From Trichodelitschia bisporula (taxonomy: Eukaryota; Ascomycota; Dothideomycetes; Phaeotrichales; Phaeotrichaceae), in assembly GCA_010356995.1 (NCBI GenBank), contig ML996688.1:1462579-1526578 (forward strand): a stretch of 64,000 bases of DNA. The letters are read 5' to 3'. Numbering within the stretch: the first letter of the stretch is position 1; each line of letters begins with the position of its first letter. A program made the position numbers and the translations under genes. The notes beneath the pieces were generated by a model. The model was given only the letters and a program-made list of their open reading frames with translations, did not search any database and had not been told where the DNA came from. Shown one piece after another: positions 1 to 10,600 of this stretch.

Positions 1-1063
1 CATTCTTTGCATGAGTGGCATACTCCTTCCAGCGGTTCTCGCAGTATGGCGATTTGAGGTAAAGGTGGTTATGAAGCTCTTCCCGGAGAATGTCGCCCAA
101 AGAATGCTCCTGGTTGCTCAGGTAAACCTTCAGATCCCCTAACGCCCCAATCTTGTCCATCTCCGCCTTACGAATAGACAGCAGCGCATCCTGGAGCAAC
201 TCAACCGCGCTGAGAAAGCGCTTCTCGGAGATGCGCGCCTCCAACTTCTCAGGAATGCCCTGAAGATTCTCACTGCCACTTATTAGCTCTCATCCATGCC
301 CACATCCGCCGCCTTGCACTCACATCGCCGCCAGTACCTGCAACATATCATCATAATTCCTCGACGAAACCGCCAACTCCTGCAACTCCGGCTTCGACGC
401 CGCAAGTGCCGTCTTCGCCTGCCCCAGCCCCGCCCTCAACGCCCTCAGCCTAACCTGACTCATCTGAATCGCAGCCTGAATACTATGAAATGTGCCAATC
501 GACGAATTAAACCCCTGATGATGCTCATTAACAATCACCCTCAACGCACTCTGCAACTCCCTCTGCCTTGCGCGGAAACCCTCATACCGTCCCGCCAGCC
601 CAAGCGAGCTCTCATCCAGCAACTGCAGTGCAACCTGCACCGGCACGCACTCCTCCCCCGTCATAACCCCCCACTCGTGCTGGATATCCCGAATCACAGC
701 CTCCATCTGCTTGCTCCCATCGCCGGCACCCCCGGCTCCACGCCTCGTCGGACTCCGCTGCGCCAATCCCGCGCCCGTACTCCGCCTCTTCGCCTGCGAC
801 CGCTCCAGACTCGTCGGCCGTGTCACAGCAGCCACAGCACTATTCCCAGCCACGCTGCGCGGCTCACCGCGCGGATCGCTCCGCGCATCGTCGGCGTACC
901 CAGCATAGGAATCGGCACCATACCCGCCGGCGCGGCGCTCGCGGGGGCGGAAGGCGGGGCGGGATGTGCTGGGTTCGTCGGGTTGCGGGGTGTAGCCGTT
1001 TGTGTAGGAGGGGCCGTAGGCGGGGGTTGAGCCGGTGCGGAGGGAGTCGGGGAGGCGGGACAT
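1..1063 (-). CDS. sec8: Exocyst complex subunit Sec8, N-terminal part (truncated by window edge)
   Basis: Sec8 is a subunit of the exocyst, which tethers secretory vesicles to the plasma membrane. Two exons are visible: 1063..324 and 272 down to the window edge, separated by a 51-nt intron (323..273, GTGAGT...GGCAG). Together they give about 337 residues. A disordered Arg/Ser-rich N-terminus of about 120 residues is followed by the Sec8 domain, with the stretches IQHEWGVMTGEECVP and NEHHQGFNSSIGTFH, and after the intron IENLQGIPEKLEARISEKR and DILREELHNHLYLKSPY. These match the conserved Sec8 N-terminal helical region. The ATG at 1063 is the first in frame. The rest of the gene lies outside the window. 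The family call is strong; the start choice is moderately sure because the N-terminus is low complexity. Confidence 0.93.
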
Positions 1064-1767
1064 TGTTGTGGTGTTATGTGTGGTTTAGAGGGTGGGGTAC
1101 ATTGCGGTTTGGGGTGGTTTGCGGATGGTGAGGGCGGGTTGGGGGTGGGATTGTGCGAGGATCGAGGTTGCAGGACAGTGCTGTGCTCGTGGCGGAGCGG
1201 ATGAGTTGACGTTCCGCGCCTGGTGGAGAGCTATCGACTTTCGAGGTAAGGTCGTATCACGTGACCGCGCGTATGCAGCGCTGCTGAAATGCAACCGCCT
1301 CGCTTTCGACAACAGCTCGAAGAAAGTGGAGTGGATCATTTCTTAATGGAATTAGTGCATGCACTGGAATCAAGGTGCACTGGAATCAAATCATCATCAG
1401 AAATACTCATGGTTATGTTCGCACATGTATATACATCGCGGCCCCACTCCCAACAGCAGCAGTAGAACAGTGTATAGACACCACGCCTCCGACCACACCA
1501 ACTACAATGCACAGATCCATATCACCACAGCCACCAGGTATCCACAACAGCAAGCTAGGCATGGAACAACGGTCAGACTCCCAACTCCCGAAATGCCACA
1601 CGCTCGCAACAAACAGCGCTATCCGAGCATCGCACCCATCGAAAGCAACACACAAGCTCAACAGCTATGATAAACGCCAGTCCATGAGTCCGCCTATACA
1701 TCGTCAAACAAAGCGTCCAAAGTACATATGTACAGACAGGCATCCAGGGAACCGTCGCAGGTCAGTC
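1064..1767. other. Intergenic stretch upstream of sec8
   Basis: This 704-nt stretch lies between the sec8 start and the 3' end of the SUN-domain gene, so it should hold the sec8 promoter. Short open frames here are unconvincing. A 14-nt word TGCACTGGAATCAA occurs twice in tandem at 1360-1373 and 1376-1389 (the first copy has the same sequence within TGCATGCACTGG...). Nothing else stands out. Confidence 0.5.
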
Positions 1768-4707
1768 CTAAAGGATAGATAACAACCGGCCTAAAGCCCG
1801 GTCATCGTCCTCCCCGGCATCACGCATTCCGTCCTCCTGGCCAGCCCCTCCCTCATCCGCACTCTCATCCCAAGCAACTTCCTCCATGAGGTCCCGCGCC
1901 TGTCCCCGGTGTCCACTGGGTGTAGCAGGACCACTCTGCGTCTGCCTCAATGGCACTTCAACGCCCAAATCATCCGATTCCACACTAGCCTCTTCTCCCA
2001 TTCTCTTCCGAAACCTCGGCACCGGACTCGGACTCGGGCTCGGACTAATCGGCACCCCTTTGGCGGGTGTGGGCGGCTGAAACGAAATCGCCGGCATATC
2101 CTCGCCCGAAGCCCGCGCTGGCGATGTCATAAGCAGTGTCGACTCATCATGATCTCCATCCGCCTCATCACACTCCACATCTCCGTCGTCGCCCGAGCTC
2201 ATTCCCCGCACATGGCTCCGAAAGGCACGCCGCCCCTCCGGGCCAGGGCTAGGGCTTGCACTCAGTGTAGGACTAGGCGAGTCACCGCGGCTTTCTGGCA
2301 AAACGGCGGGACTGTCCGGGGGACTGAGCTCGAGGGCGTGACGAAGCAGGCTTTGAGCGTGCTTCGAAATAGCGCGAGGGTCCAGGAGTAGCGGAAGCGG
2401 GAGGTCCGCCTGTGTGGTAGCCACCGAACGTGCAAAAAGTACGAGACCAAGGCACAGCAGCAGCAGAGTTGACTGGACCACGATGACGCGCTTCTGGAAC
2501 ACAAGTTCATCGGCCACGAGTGTAAGGCGCGAGGAGATAGCGGCCATTTCGCGGGCTTGAAGCTCGCGGTGAGATTCCAGCGCCGAGACGGTGAATTGCC
2601 AGAGCTGGTCATACTGCATACGAAAGGAGTGTAGCTCAGCAGTGACGGTGGTGTTGAGAGTACTCAGGAAAGAGCTGGTCTTCGCCGCCTGTCGCTTCTC
2701 AACTTGCGTAAAAGCGTCACGCAAGATGCGAGATTGAGCCTCGATGTACTGCAGGGAGAGTGTGCTGTTGGCCTCGAGGGCTTGAAGGCGTTTATGTACA
2801 GATTTGAAGAAGGATTCCTGGGTCGACGGACTCGCGGCAGGGGGGTTCTGGTGAGTCGATGATGAGGGTGGCTTCGGAAAGTCGGCGATATCCTTTGCTT
2901 CCTTGGTGCTTTTCTGCGCCTGGTCTGGAGTAGGTGTAGACGGGGATGGGGCGTTGTTCGTTACCGAAGACAATTTACGCTCCGAAGACTGACTAGACGG
3001 CGACTTCGAAATAGCCATCGATCCGTTCCCGCTGCTATCTGAGCCTTGTGGCGGTAAAGCCTTGTTCAGATCAGGCTGCGAAGTGCTTTTCGGATACGGA
3101 TGCTCGATGGGAACAGCAGAGATGTCGCTCACACTTGACACCGGCTCAGGTACCTCCTTGGAACTGCTCTCCCGGCTCTGTGAAGCGACTGCCGGGTTGC
3201 TAGAGGTGGTGCTGGCGTTACCTTTCGACTCCTGATTGCTGGCTGCGAGGCCTTGCGTATCTGCGCTTTCGGTGACGTTCCTCGTGGCAGCCTTATCGTC
3301 GGCAGACACACTAGTATTGGCGGTCACGGTCTCAGAAATAGCCTTGGGTGCCTCGATGCTCGGCTCCGCAGTCTCGACGGGCGTTTGAACCTGTGTGCTA
3401 ACCTCGGCATTCTTCTGCACCTCCACAGTCTCGGCCACCTCCTCCGCTTCTTCTTCTCCCCTATTCGTCGCCTCCTCTGCCCGAAATTCTTCCATCATCG
3501 TCGTGCCATGGACACGCAGCAAGCTAACCGGGCAGTAAAATTCGTTCCCATAGTGCGTCAAGAAGTCAATCTTGAGATAGCGTGCCCAGATCAACGGCTC
3601 TACCACCGCAAATGCCTGAATGCCGCGCTCGTTGCGCGCTTCGAAAATCCCTAGATCGCGCCAGCCAGCCTGCCGCGGCGGATAGCGGTCTGACACACTA
3701 ACGCGAAAGGTACGGAACATGGAGCTAAAGAACTCATAGTTGGCCAGGACAACAGTGTCAACCAGAATATCGTCGCACAACTCGATGATGACATGCTTGT
3801 TGTCGGCGGAGCACTCGTTGAGCAGATACGTGTCCTTGTTCTCCACCAGGATAGACGACGTTGACTTGGCCTCATTGTTGGATTTGAGCACAGTCGCCGC
3901 ACAGTCGAACGAGGCGTAGTTGAACCGTTCCTTGCAAGTCTTGCCCGCATCCTTGCGTAGCGTCTTCCCAGGCACAGCAGGTTTGCCATCCGCCGGCGCC
4001 TCCTGCTTCTGTGCGATCGTATTCCAGCGAGTTGGTTCACTCGAGCTGCTCCCACCGAATCCGCCGAAGTCGAGATCAATCTCTGCATCGTCCCCCAAGG
4101 AGTCCAAGGCATTGTTCGGCGGTGCCATACGTCGCGGGCGGTCCGCAGGTCGCGCCTGGCCCACTGCGTCGAGGGACTGCCCCGCCCGCGCGAGGTTCTG
4201 CTTCTTCCATTCCTCGAAGGAGAGAAAGTTGGCTGTATCGAGCGGGGATTCAGGGTCAAGATCGTCGGTCGAGGATGGCGGGGCGTGTTCGGGCGCCGGG
4301 GGTGTGATGACAATGACCGTGGTAGTGTCGCTGGTAGTCACATCGATGGAGAGTATGACAGCGCTATTATCTCCGTACAGTGCTGTAGAAGCCTCTGCCT
4401 CCTCCGCCGCAGAGCCATTGTCCTCTTGTCCATTGCCTGTCCATGTCTTTCTTAAACACTGCTGGGGAAGGCCGTGCGTAATGTAGTTCACCGTCGTGGC
4501 GGGACAGGTCAACGGTGCTCCGTGTCTAAGGGTCGAAGCCGTTGGTAACGTGGTCGCTGACGTCAAAGGAAGCGACGTTGCCGTTATCGCAGTGGTTGTG
4601 CCTGGTACGCCTTCATCGCCGGCCACGGCAGCGCCCCAGTTGAGCAGCAGGAACGTGGCAAGCCCACGCCGGACACGATCGTCGCGCGAGCCCCACATGC
4701 CGCGCAT
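1768..4707 (-). CDS. slp1: SUN-like domain ER membrane protein (Slp1/osteopotentia family)
   Basis: This is a single-exon gene of 979 residues. An N-terminal hydrophobic segment (ATFLLLNWGAAVAG, about residues 17-30) looks like a signal peptide. Residues about 253-405 form the SUN-like domain, beginning KTCKERFNYASFDCAA and containing SSILVENKDTYLLNECS, FRTFRVSVSDRYP and LIWARYLKIDFLTHYGNEFY. A Ser/Pro/Glu-rich linker, a helical stretch (about 640-730) and one membrane segment (about 740-760, STLLLLCLGLVLFA) follow, then a long acidic cytosolic-type tail. This order matches the Slp1 group, whose yeast member works with Emp65 in the ER to protect soluble proteins from degradation, rather than nuclear-envelope SUN proteins of the LINC complex. 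The ATG at 4707 directly precedes the signal peptide. The family call is strong; the function is by homology. Confidence 0.9.
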   Translation of the reverse strand: MRGMWGSRDDRVRRGLATFLLLNWGAAVAGDEGVPGTTTAITATSLPLTSATTLPTASTLRHGAPLTCPATTVNYITHGLPQQCLRKTWTGNGQEDNGSAAEEAEASTALYGDNSAVILSIDVTTSDTTTVIVITPPAPEHAPPSSTDDLDPESPLDTANFLSFEEWKKQNLARAGQSLDAVGQARPADRPRRMAPPNNALDSLGDDAEIDLDFGGFGGSSSSEPTRWNTIAQKQEAPADGKPAVPGKTLRKDAGKTCKERFNYASFDCAATVLKSNNEAKSTSSILVENKDTYLLNECSADNKHVIIELCDDILVDTVVLANYEFFSSMFRTFRVSVSDRYPPRQAGWRDLGIFEARNERGIQAFAVVEPLIWARYLKIDFLTHYGNEFYCPVSLLRVHGTTMMEEFRAEEATNRGEEEAEEVAETVEVQKNAEVSTQVQTPVETAEPSIEAPKAISETVTANTSVSADDKAATRNVTESADTQGLAASNQESKGNASTTSSNPAVASQSRESSSKEVPEPVSSVSDISAVPIEHPYPKSTSQPDLNKALPPQGSDSSGNGSMAISKSPSSQSSERKLSSVTNNAPSPSTPTPDQAQKSTKEAKDIADFPKPPSSSTHQNPPAASPSTQESFFKSVHKRLQALEANSTLSLQYIEAQSRILRDAFTQVEKRQAAKTSSFLSTLNTTVTAELHSFRMQYDQLWQFTVSALESHRELQAREMAAISSRLTLVADELVFQKRVIVVQSTLLLLCLGLVLFARSVATTQADLPLPLLLDPRAISKHAQSLLRHALELSPPDSPAVLPESRGDSPSPTLSASPSPGPEGRRAFRSHVRGMSSGDDGDVECDEADGDHDESTLLMTSPARASGEDMPAISFQPPTPAKGVPISPSPSPSPVPRFRKRMGEEASVESDDLGVEVPLRQTQSGPATPSGHRGQARDLMEEVAWDESADEGGAGQEDGMRDAGEDDDRALGRLLSIL

Positions 4708-6063
4708 ACATTGTCAATTCGCCACGAGGCGAGGGAGAGTGAGTATTTCAGTGCGGGTTGTGGGTTGCGATAGAGGTTGCAGAGGGTGCGCTTGAGGTGG
4801 ATACTCGTAGGGCGAGCCAAGGTGAGGAGGCGGTGGACGGGGACGGTGAGAGATACGGCTAGATATGCAATGGAAGACCTGTGAAGTCACGGTCCGACGG
4901 TCACAGATGATGACAAGAAGTCGGGTGCTCCAAGTGTACAAGGCGCAAGGTGTCCTATCGTTTGGGCGTGATTGATGTGACAAGGAAGAGTGAAGAAAAG
5001 AAGGAGGCTCTTGTGGCCCTTTGGAGGGCATGGGGGGGGTTGGCTCTGTCAATCTCACTCACTCGGCAACACGGCGACAATCCCAGCACGTTGCGACACA
5101 CATGAACATGCAAGGACTGGGGCTAATTGGAGGAGATGGAAGTCCGTACTGTGGAACTAGAACTATTAGACTGGCGATGGAGATACTTATTTTTCTCTTG
5201 CGACACTATTTTCACACTTACTACACTCTGGTCTGTTTAGGTAGGACGGGATATCGAATGACGAATTGACAGATTGGAGACTAGACTTCTTTCATGCAAC
5301 TAGCAGCTGCGTGAACGGTGGAGTCTGCTACCGTTGGTCTCAGAAAGGGACCCTGTGCATGTTGCTGCAATGCAACTCGGGTACAGTGACAGGCAAGGCC
5401 CCAAACTGTCTAATGTCCACGAGAGTCCACCGCTATGTTGCCTTGTTGGCCTTCAGCTGTTTGCCGATAAGGAAAACTGTCAAAATGGGATGCTTGGGCA
5501 AGTTCGAGAAGCTTCACACACGCCTTACAGCAATAATCGGTTCTTTGATTGATGCCGTCAATCTTCAATCTTGCCGTATCAACGAAACGTCAAGCCTGGG
5601 ACCAAGGCATTTCCGTCATATGACCCATGAACCCCTCTATCCCCTCCCTCGGAGGCTAGATGTCCTGATCGCTTAGGGATATCTATCATGATAATCGCGC
5701 CATCAAGCTTTCTACTCTTTGAAGACTTGTTTCAACGTATATTCGTGAAAGCTCAAACATTCGAAGAGGCTACGAACGAGAGAGACCGAAAAATCGAAAT
5801 CCAAAAAAAAACTCTTTCAGTGCTAGCCGCCCATATCTCCATCTACAAAGCTCAGGGCTATCCACCCATACCGGAAGAAACACCAAAAACGCCATGCAAA
5901 TCGTGAAGAAATGCGATGCCAACAACATGAGTCGTAGAAAGTAAATTCGTAAGCCATGAGGGCCGCTTCAGCCACACGTGCAGATATCTTGCAGATAGGG
6001 TGCAACCGCAGGTGATATATAGCTGGAGCCAGGCCAACTCCACCCTGACTGCGTGGCTGGGTG
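4708..6063. other. Intergenic stretch between the SUN gene and the Hal4-like kinase
   Basis: About 1.36 kb without a supportable gene. The part near 4708 is expected to hold the promoter of the SUN-domain gene, and the part near 6064 the 3' end of the kinase gene. Open frames of 80-136 codons at 5021-5676 show no family resemblance and no spliceable extension that I can see. Confidence 0.5.
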
Positions 6064-7692
6064 TCAGAAGCCCTCGTCACCCGCCCGACAGACCTTGATG
6101 TCCTTGACCCACTCGGACTGCAGCACTTGGTGCGCGGTCAGGCGACGGGTGGGGTTCGGGTCGAGGATGGAGTAAACGACATTTCTACATTGTCTCTGTG
6201 ACTTGCCATTAGTATCCTGTACCGATTAATCGGAGCTTCGGTTGTAGCCGCAAGGGAGGCTTACCCGACGCAAGACCTCAATGGGCCGGAACCCGCTCTC
6301 CTCCTTGCGGTCCTCGAGGTAGCGTGTGAAGAATTCGTCCTCGTCCTTCTGCGCGACGCGCCACAGATGCCGCCCGGTGCGCATCGCCATGTAGATGATG
6401 CCGCAGGCCCAAACATCCACGGCGCGGGGGTCAAACTCCCGCTCGACATACTCCTCTGGCGCGATATAAGGCGCGCTACCGCAGAGGCCAGCAGTCATGT
6501 GAGCCTCGCGCTCCCAAGCCATACGGAAGCATTCGCCATTGCCGAAGTCGGTAATCTTGATGGCGCCATGCTGGGTGAGCAGCAGGTTCTCCGGCTTGAG
6601 ATCGCGATGAGCGACACCCATTTCATGCATATATTCGACACCGCGCATGAGCTGCTTGAAGAAGCAGTCGGCCTCAAGGACCTCGAGCGTCCCGGCTGCA
6701 AGGATGAGTGTATACAGGTCGCCGCCGGCGCAGTACTCCATGACCTCGCAGTAGTCACCCTTGTCGTCCTGGAGCAGATCAAGTGTATGGATAACATTCG
6801 GATGCTGCATCGACGAGCTGAGGCAGAACTCGGAGGTCAGGCGCTTCTGATACTTCTTGGCCGATTCGCCGGGCCGCTGGCGGAATTCCTTGACGGCGAA
6901 GAGCTGCTCGCGCCGAGGATCCTTTGCATCGGTCTTGTGCGCCACCCGAACGATACCGAACGCCCCGTGCCCGACAATCTCTTGACACTTTCCGTACTTT
7001 TCAACCAGCGTCATCGACTGGCCGGGGCCTCCCTTCGGGTCTGGATGCGCCTTCGTCTCCATGCGCTTTTGCGAAACCCAGTCGGCCACCAGCGTCAAGG
7101 GCGCGGGACCATCGTGCTCGGCTGGAGCGCCGTTGGTGGGAGTGGCACCAACAGCGGGTGGGCCTTCTTTCTTCACCTGCCAGATGCCGCGCAGCATATC
7201 ACGTAGCTTCTGGTTGCGACGCGTGACCTTGAGGTGATGTTCGTGGTCGCCATTAGGAGTAAGACAGAAGCGGCGCGCCTGCGCTTCCTCTGGCTTGGGG
7301 GCCCCGTTGCTGCTGCTGCCCGTGGTTGATGGCTGTCGCGAGGGCATCGGCGGCTTCGCTCCCACTGGCGCTGCGCTAGAGTCGCCAGAAACGGTAACAT
7401 CGCGCATCTTGTCGGTAAGCTTAGCGGCCTCAGCTTCGGTAGCCCGCTTGCCGCCACCCAGAAAACCAGTGAGGCGTGCGGTCATGGTCGGTTTGCGACT
7501 CGGTGGACGCGGCGCGTCTGAGTCGAATTTCACTTTGGTCGCACCATTCTGCTGAGGGGCAACAGTAGCTTTGCCGTCATCAGAGTGGACCGACGCCGAG
7601 GAGACCGACGCTGATGAGACGGGGGGCGATCTAAATGATGGTTCCGTGGGGTTTGGTGGCAATTTGAGAGACGCGGAAGGGGGCGCAGACAT
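6064..7692 (-). CDS. Ser/Thr protein kinase, Hal4(Sat4)/Hal5/Npr1 fungal subfamily
   Basis: Two exons: 7692..6265 and 6195..6064. The 69-nt intron (6264..6196) starts GTAAGC, has a TACTAATG branch site and ends CACAG. The product is 519 residues. A disordered Ser/Pro-rich N-terminus of about 230 residues precedes the kinase domain, with glycine loop VGHGAFGIV, catalytic Lys in FAVKEF, catalytic loop [10 protein letters not shown] and the altered magnesium loop DFGNGE. APEEY and the insert-rich C-lobe are typical of fungal Hal5/Npr1-group kinases that control nutrient and potassium transporters. The second exon supplies the final helices ([19 protein letters not shown]). I chose ATG 7692; the open frame extends upstream only through a TTG. 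A possible 5'UTR intron (7868..7768, GTATGT...CTACAG) lies upstream. Placing it within the subfamily needs a tree. Confidence 0.88.
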
Positions 7693-10600
7693 GTCCGCCA
7701 AAAAAGGCGACGACAGACTTGAGGTAGTAGGAGCTTTCCCACAGAAGACAACCGTTAGCAAGCGAAACTGTAGAAAGTGGCGGGGTTGATATATATTGAT
7801 TTTTTTGGCGAGACCGCGCCAAAAGGCGGGGGCAATAAACGCCAGGGACAGTAAGGGTCATGACATACCTCTTATAGAAACGTGCTGGAACGCGTGAGAA
7901 GTGGTTTGCGGGCTCGTGACTGTTTGATTTCGAGCGCTGTGGTTGGAGAAGGCAAATAGGAGGTGCGACGAATAAAGGATCGAGCGGGGATGTAGAGCGT
8001 CGCTATTAGTGGCGGTAGGCTGGGGGAGAGACGCAGCGCTGTGAGTGTTTGGCGGACAGCAGACAGGATAGCAGGATTATATCCTGTGAAAGCGAGAGGC
8101 AAGATCCGTCTCGCGGCTGGGGCACAGCCCAGCTCGTGATGTTATTGAGCCTTCAAAACGGCGATAAAAGGAAGTCGGGCTTCTGCAGCGAGAAGCTCTG
8201 GAGTGAATGCCAGAGGTTCGCTGCGAAAGGGCGGACGGGAATGATATTTGTAATGCGGGCGGAGCGGATGCAACAGCTTTGGCAGAATGGTGGGTTTGGG
8301 GCAGGTTATGCGCGGTGACGGCGGGTTTGACCGTTGGCCACTGCCGCTGCTTGCTTTGGGAGGTCTGCTGAGAGAGAGCTTTGATGAGGTGCAGACGGAC
8401 GCTGCCGACGCAAAGGGCGAGCTGACAGAGCGATGACAGGCGGTGGTGGTGGGTGCTATGGAGTTCGCCCAGGATCGAAGGAAGATAAATGCGAAGAGTC
8501 CAATGTTGGTGTTGTTAGTGGAGCAGGTTGTCCTTCCGAAGCAAAAATTCCAGTGTGCCGTGGGTGAAGGAGGGATTTCGATGAGTATGTAGCGTGAGAA
8601 GTGTGAGAAAATAGAGAGAAAAAAAGGCTGTTGGCGTCAACCGACCAAGCGGTAGGCTACGCTGTGTGCGGCGTGCCGAAGGGTACAAGGCGAGGCAAGA
8701 GGGAGAAGAGGGTCCTGGGTTCGGGCGGCCGGCGGGGTAATATTATGTGGTGCGAACGGCAACGAGGAGTGTGTCAATACTGGCGTGTGTGTGTGTGGAA
8801 GAAAGAGTAGATGAAGGGGGATGAAAGGGTCCTTGTGTGGGACCAACTGCAGCAATGTACTGTAGTACTCCAACACTCGAATATCCTCAAATCCACATCG
8901 ATAGGTACTCGGGTTGGTGATCGAGTTGTTGGTGTACCGAGCCCACTGCCGTTTGTCTTCGTCAATGCTGGAAGGTTCAGATGGACTGGTCGGTTGGGTC
9001 TGTTTTGTTCGATCACAGTCTTGTCGGTGTCCTTAGTTCGAAGAGTAGCTGCCTCTGATACGAGCGCTGTCCCTTCTCCGTACCGAGTACGACGTTGATA
9101 TTTGTACGATCAAAGCGAGATGCAGAACGTGAATCAGGGAAGGAGAAGGAGAAGAAGCTATCGGGGATCGTGGACCTTTATGCGGGGACTTGAACAGTGA
9201 ATGGGCGAGGTGTTCATGCTGACATCGTCCTTCACTTCATCACCACATCAAAGGCCGGTGGGAGTACCTGAACGCAACAAGAACTGCTTCGATAAGATGG
9301 CAACACGATGGGCACGATGATGTTCAATCTGTCGAAGCCCAACACGCGCTCGATATTGCGGCTTGGATCCTTTCTGATCCGCTCGTTTTATCCCTCATTG
9401 ATGCAGTTGCCTGCCAATTCCACGACACACATGTTTCCCAGTTCCCAGCCTCAAAGCTTGCCAGCAAGTCCAGACAATCCTCGCCGACGTCGTCTCACTC
9501 GCCGGTCCGCCCAATGGCAGCATAGCAGCTGAAGCGGTAACATGGATAGTTCCGCCGTTTCGGAAACGAAAGCCACAACACGGTAAGACTTGGCCTGATG
9601 TCGGGTGTGAAGCGGTGTTTACTTCCCAAGCGAGGACGCTGCTCCCTCCGCGAACTGTTGCTGATTTCCAGGATACACCTGATGTGGCGATTTCGTCAAA
9701 AATGCATTTCCTTTCGCCTCAACTACCGCCTTGGAAGAGAAACGTTAGAAGCGTCAGATGACATATTTCGATTTTTCCGGACTGATGAGCAATATCCGAT
9801 CGCTTCTTTCCCCAACAACGGCCGCCAGGGGTGGAGGGAAGGAAGGCCGCGCTCGAGAAAATCATCGGGCCGGTGATGACAAACGACCATGCTTAGCCTT
9901 CAACGGGGGAGCAAGCCGGCAAAGGCAGGCGGAAGAACAAAGCAAGATGGACGCGCCGAGCGACAAGCTGCACGCTTCTGCGAGGCAGAGCGAGCGTGCA
10001 AGAATCGTCAGCCGCCAGAATTTGGCTGGCCAGTCGGCTAGAAGCGAAGTGTATGAAGCAGCAGCTACGGTACGCGGACACGGTACAGGTGTGAAGAAGA
10101 GGGGGCGCGATTAAATTCCTCTGCGGCGAGTCAACCTCGAAGCTGCTTGCTCACCCGCGCTGAGAGGAGCTGTCGATGCACTTCGGTGTCTTCATGGCCG
10201 GGGCAGTATCAGTAGCAGCGGCAACAGCGGCGGCGGTTAACAGCAGTCGTAAGCTACTGTACCGAGAGACAAAACTCCAATTTCCGGCATCGCGACCCGT
10301 CTCCCGGATGGCACTGAGAGTGGTGGCCAATTTGAGCCCTGTATTCGCGTATAGAATAGCCTGTCGCATCCCAGTCCGCGAGCGCTGGCAACGACCAAAG
10401 GGGGCTGATGGTTTGGGCCCGAAGCCCAACGTCACCTCAATTCAGTCGTTCAGAACTGGCGCCGGGCATTTTGCGTGGCCGGGTGTCAATCCGGCGGACG
10501 ACGAGCATGTGGCCCAAGGCGGGCATCAAGCGATCACCGCTGAAGTTGTTTGATGTCAGACCGATACGTCCCCACCCTGGGAGAACCCGGCTTTGGTACC

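Noticed and set aside
296-1030. 244-codon open frame on the plus strand
   Set aside because: It is antisense to the sec8 first exon, Arg/Pro/Leu-rich, and has no domain.
7693-7761. 23-residue N-terminal extension of the Hal4-like kinase
   Set aside because: It begins with TTG; the first ATG in frame is 7692.
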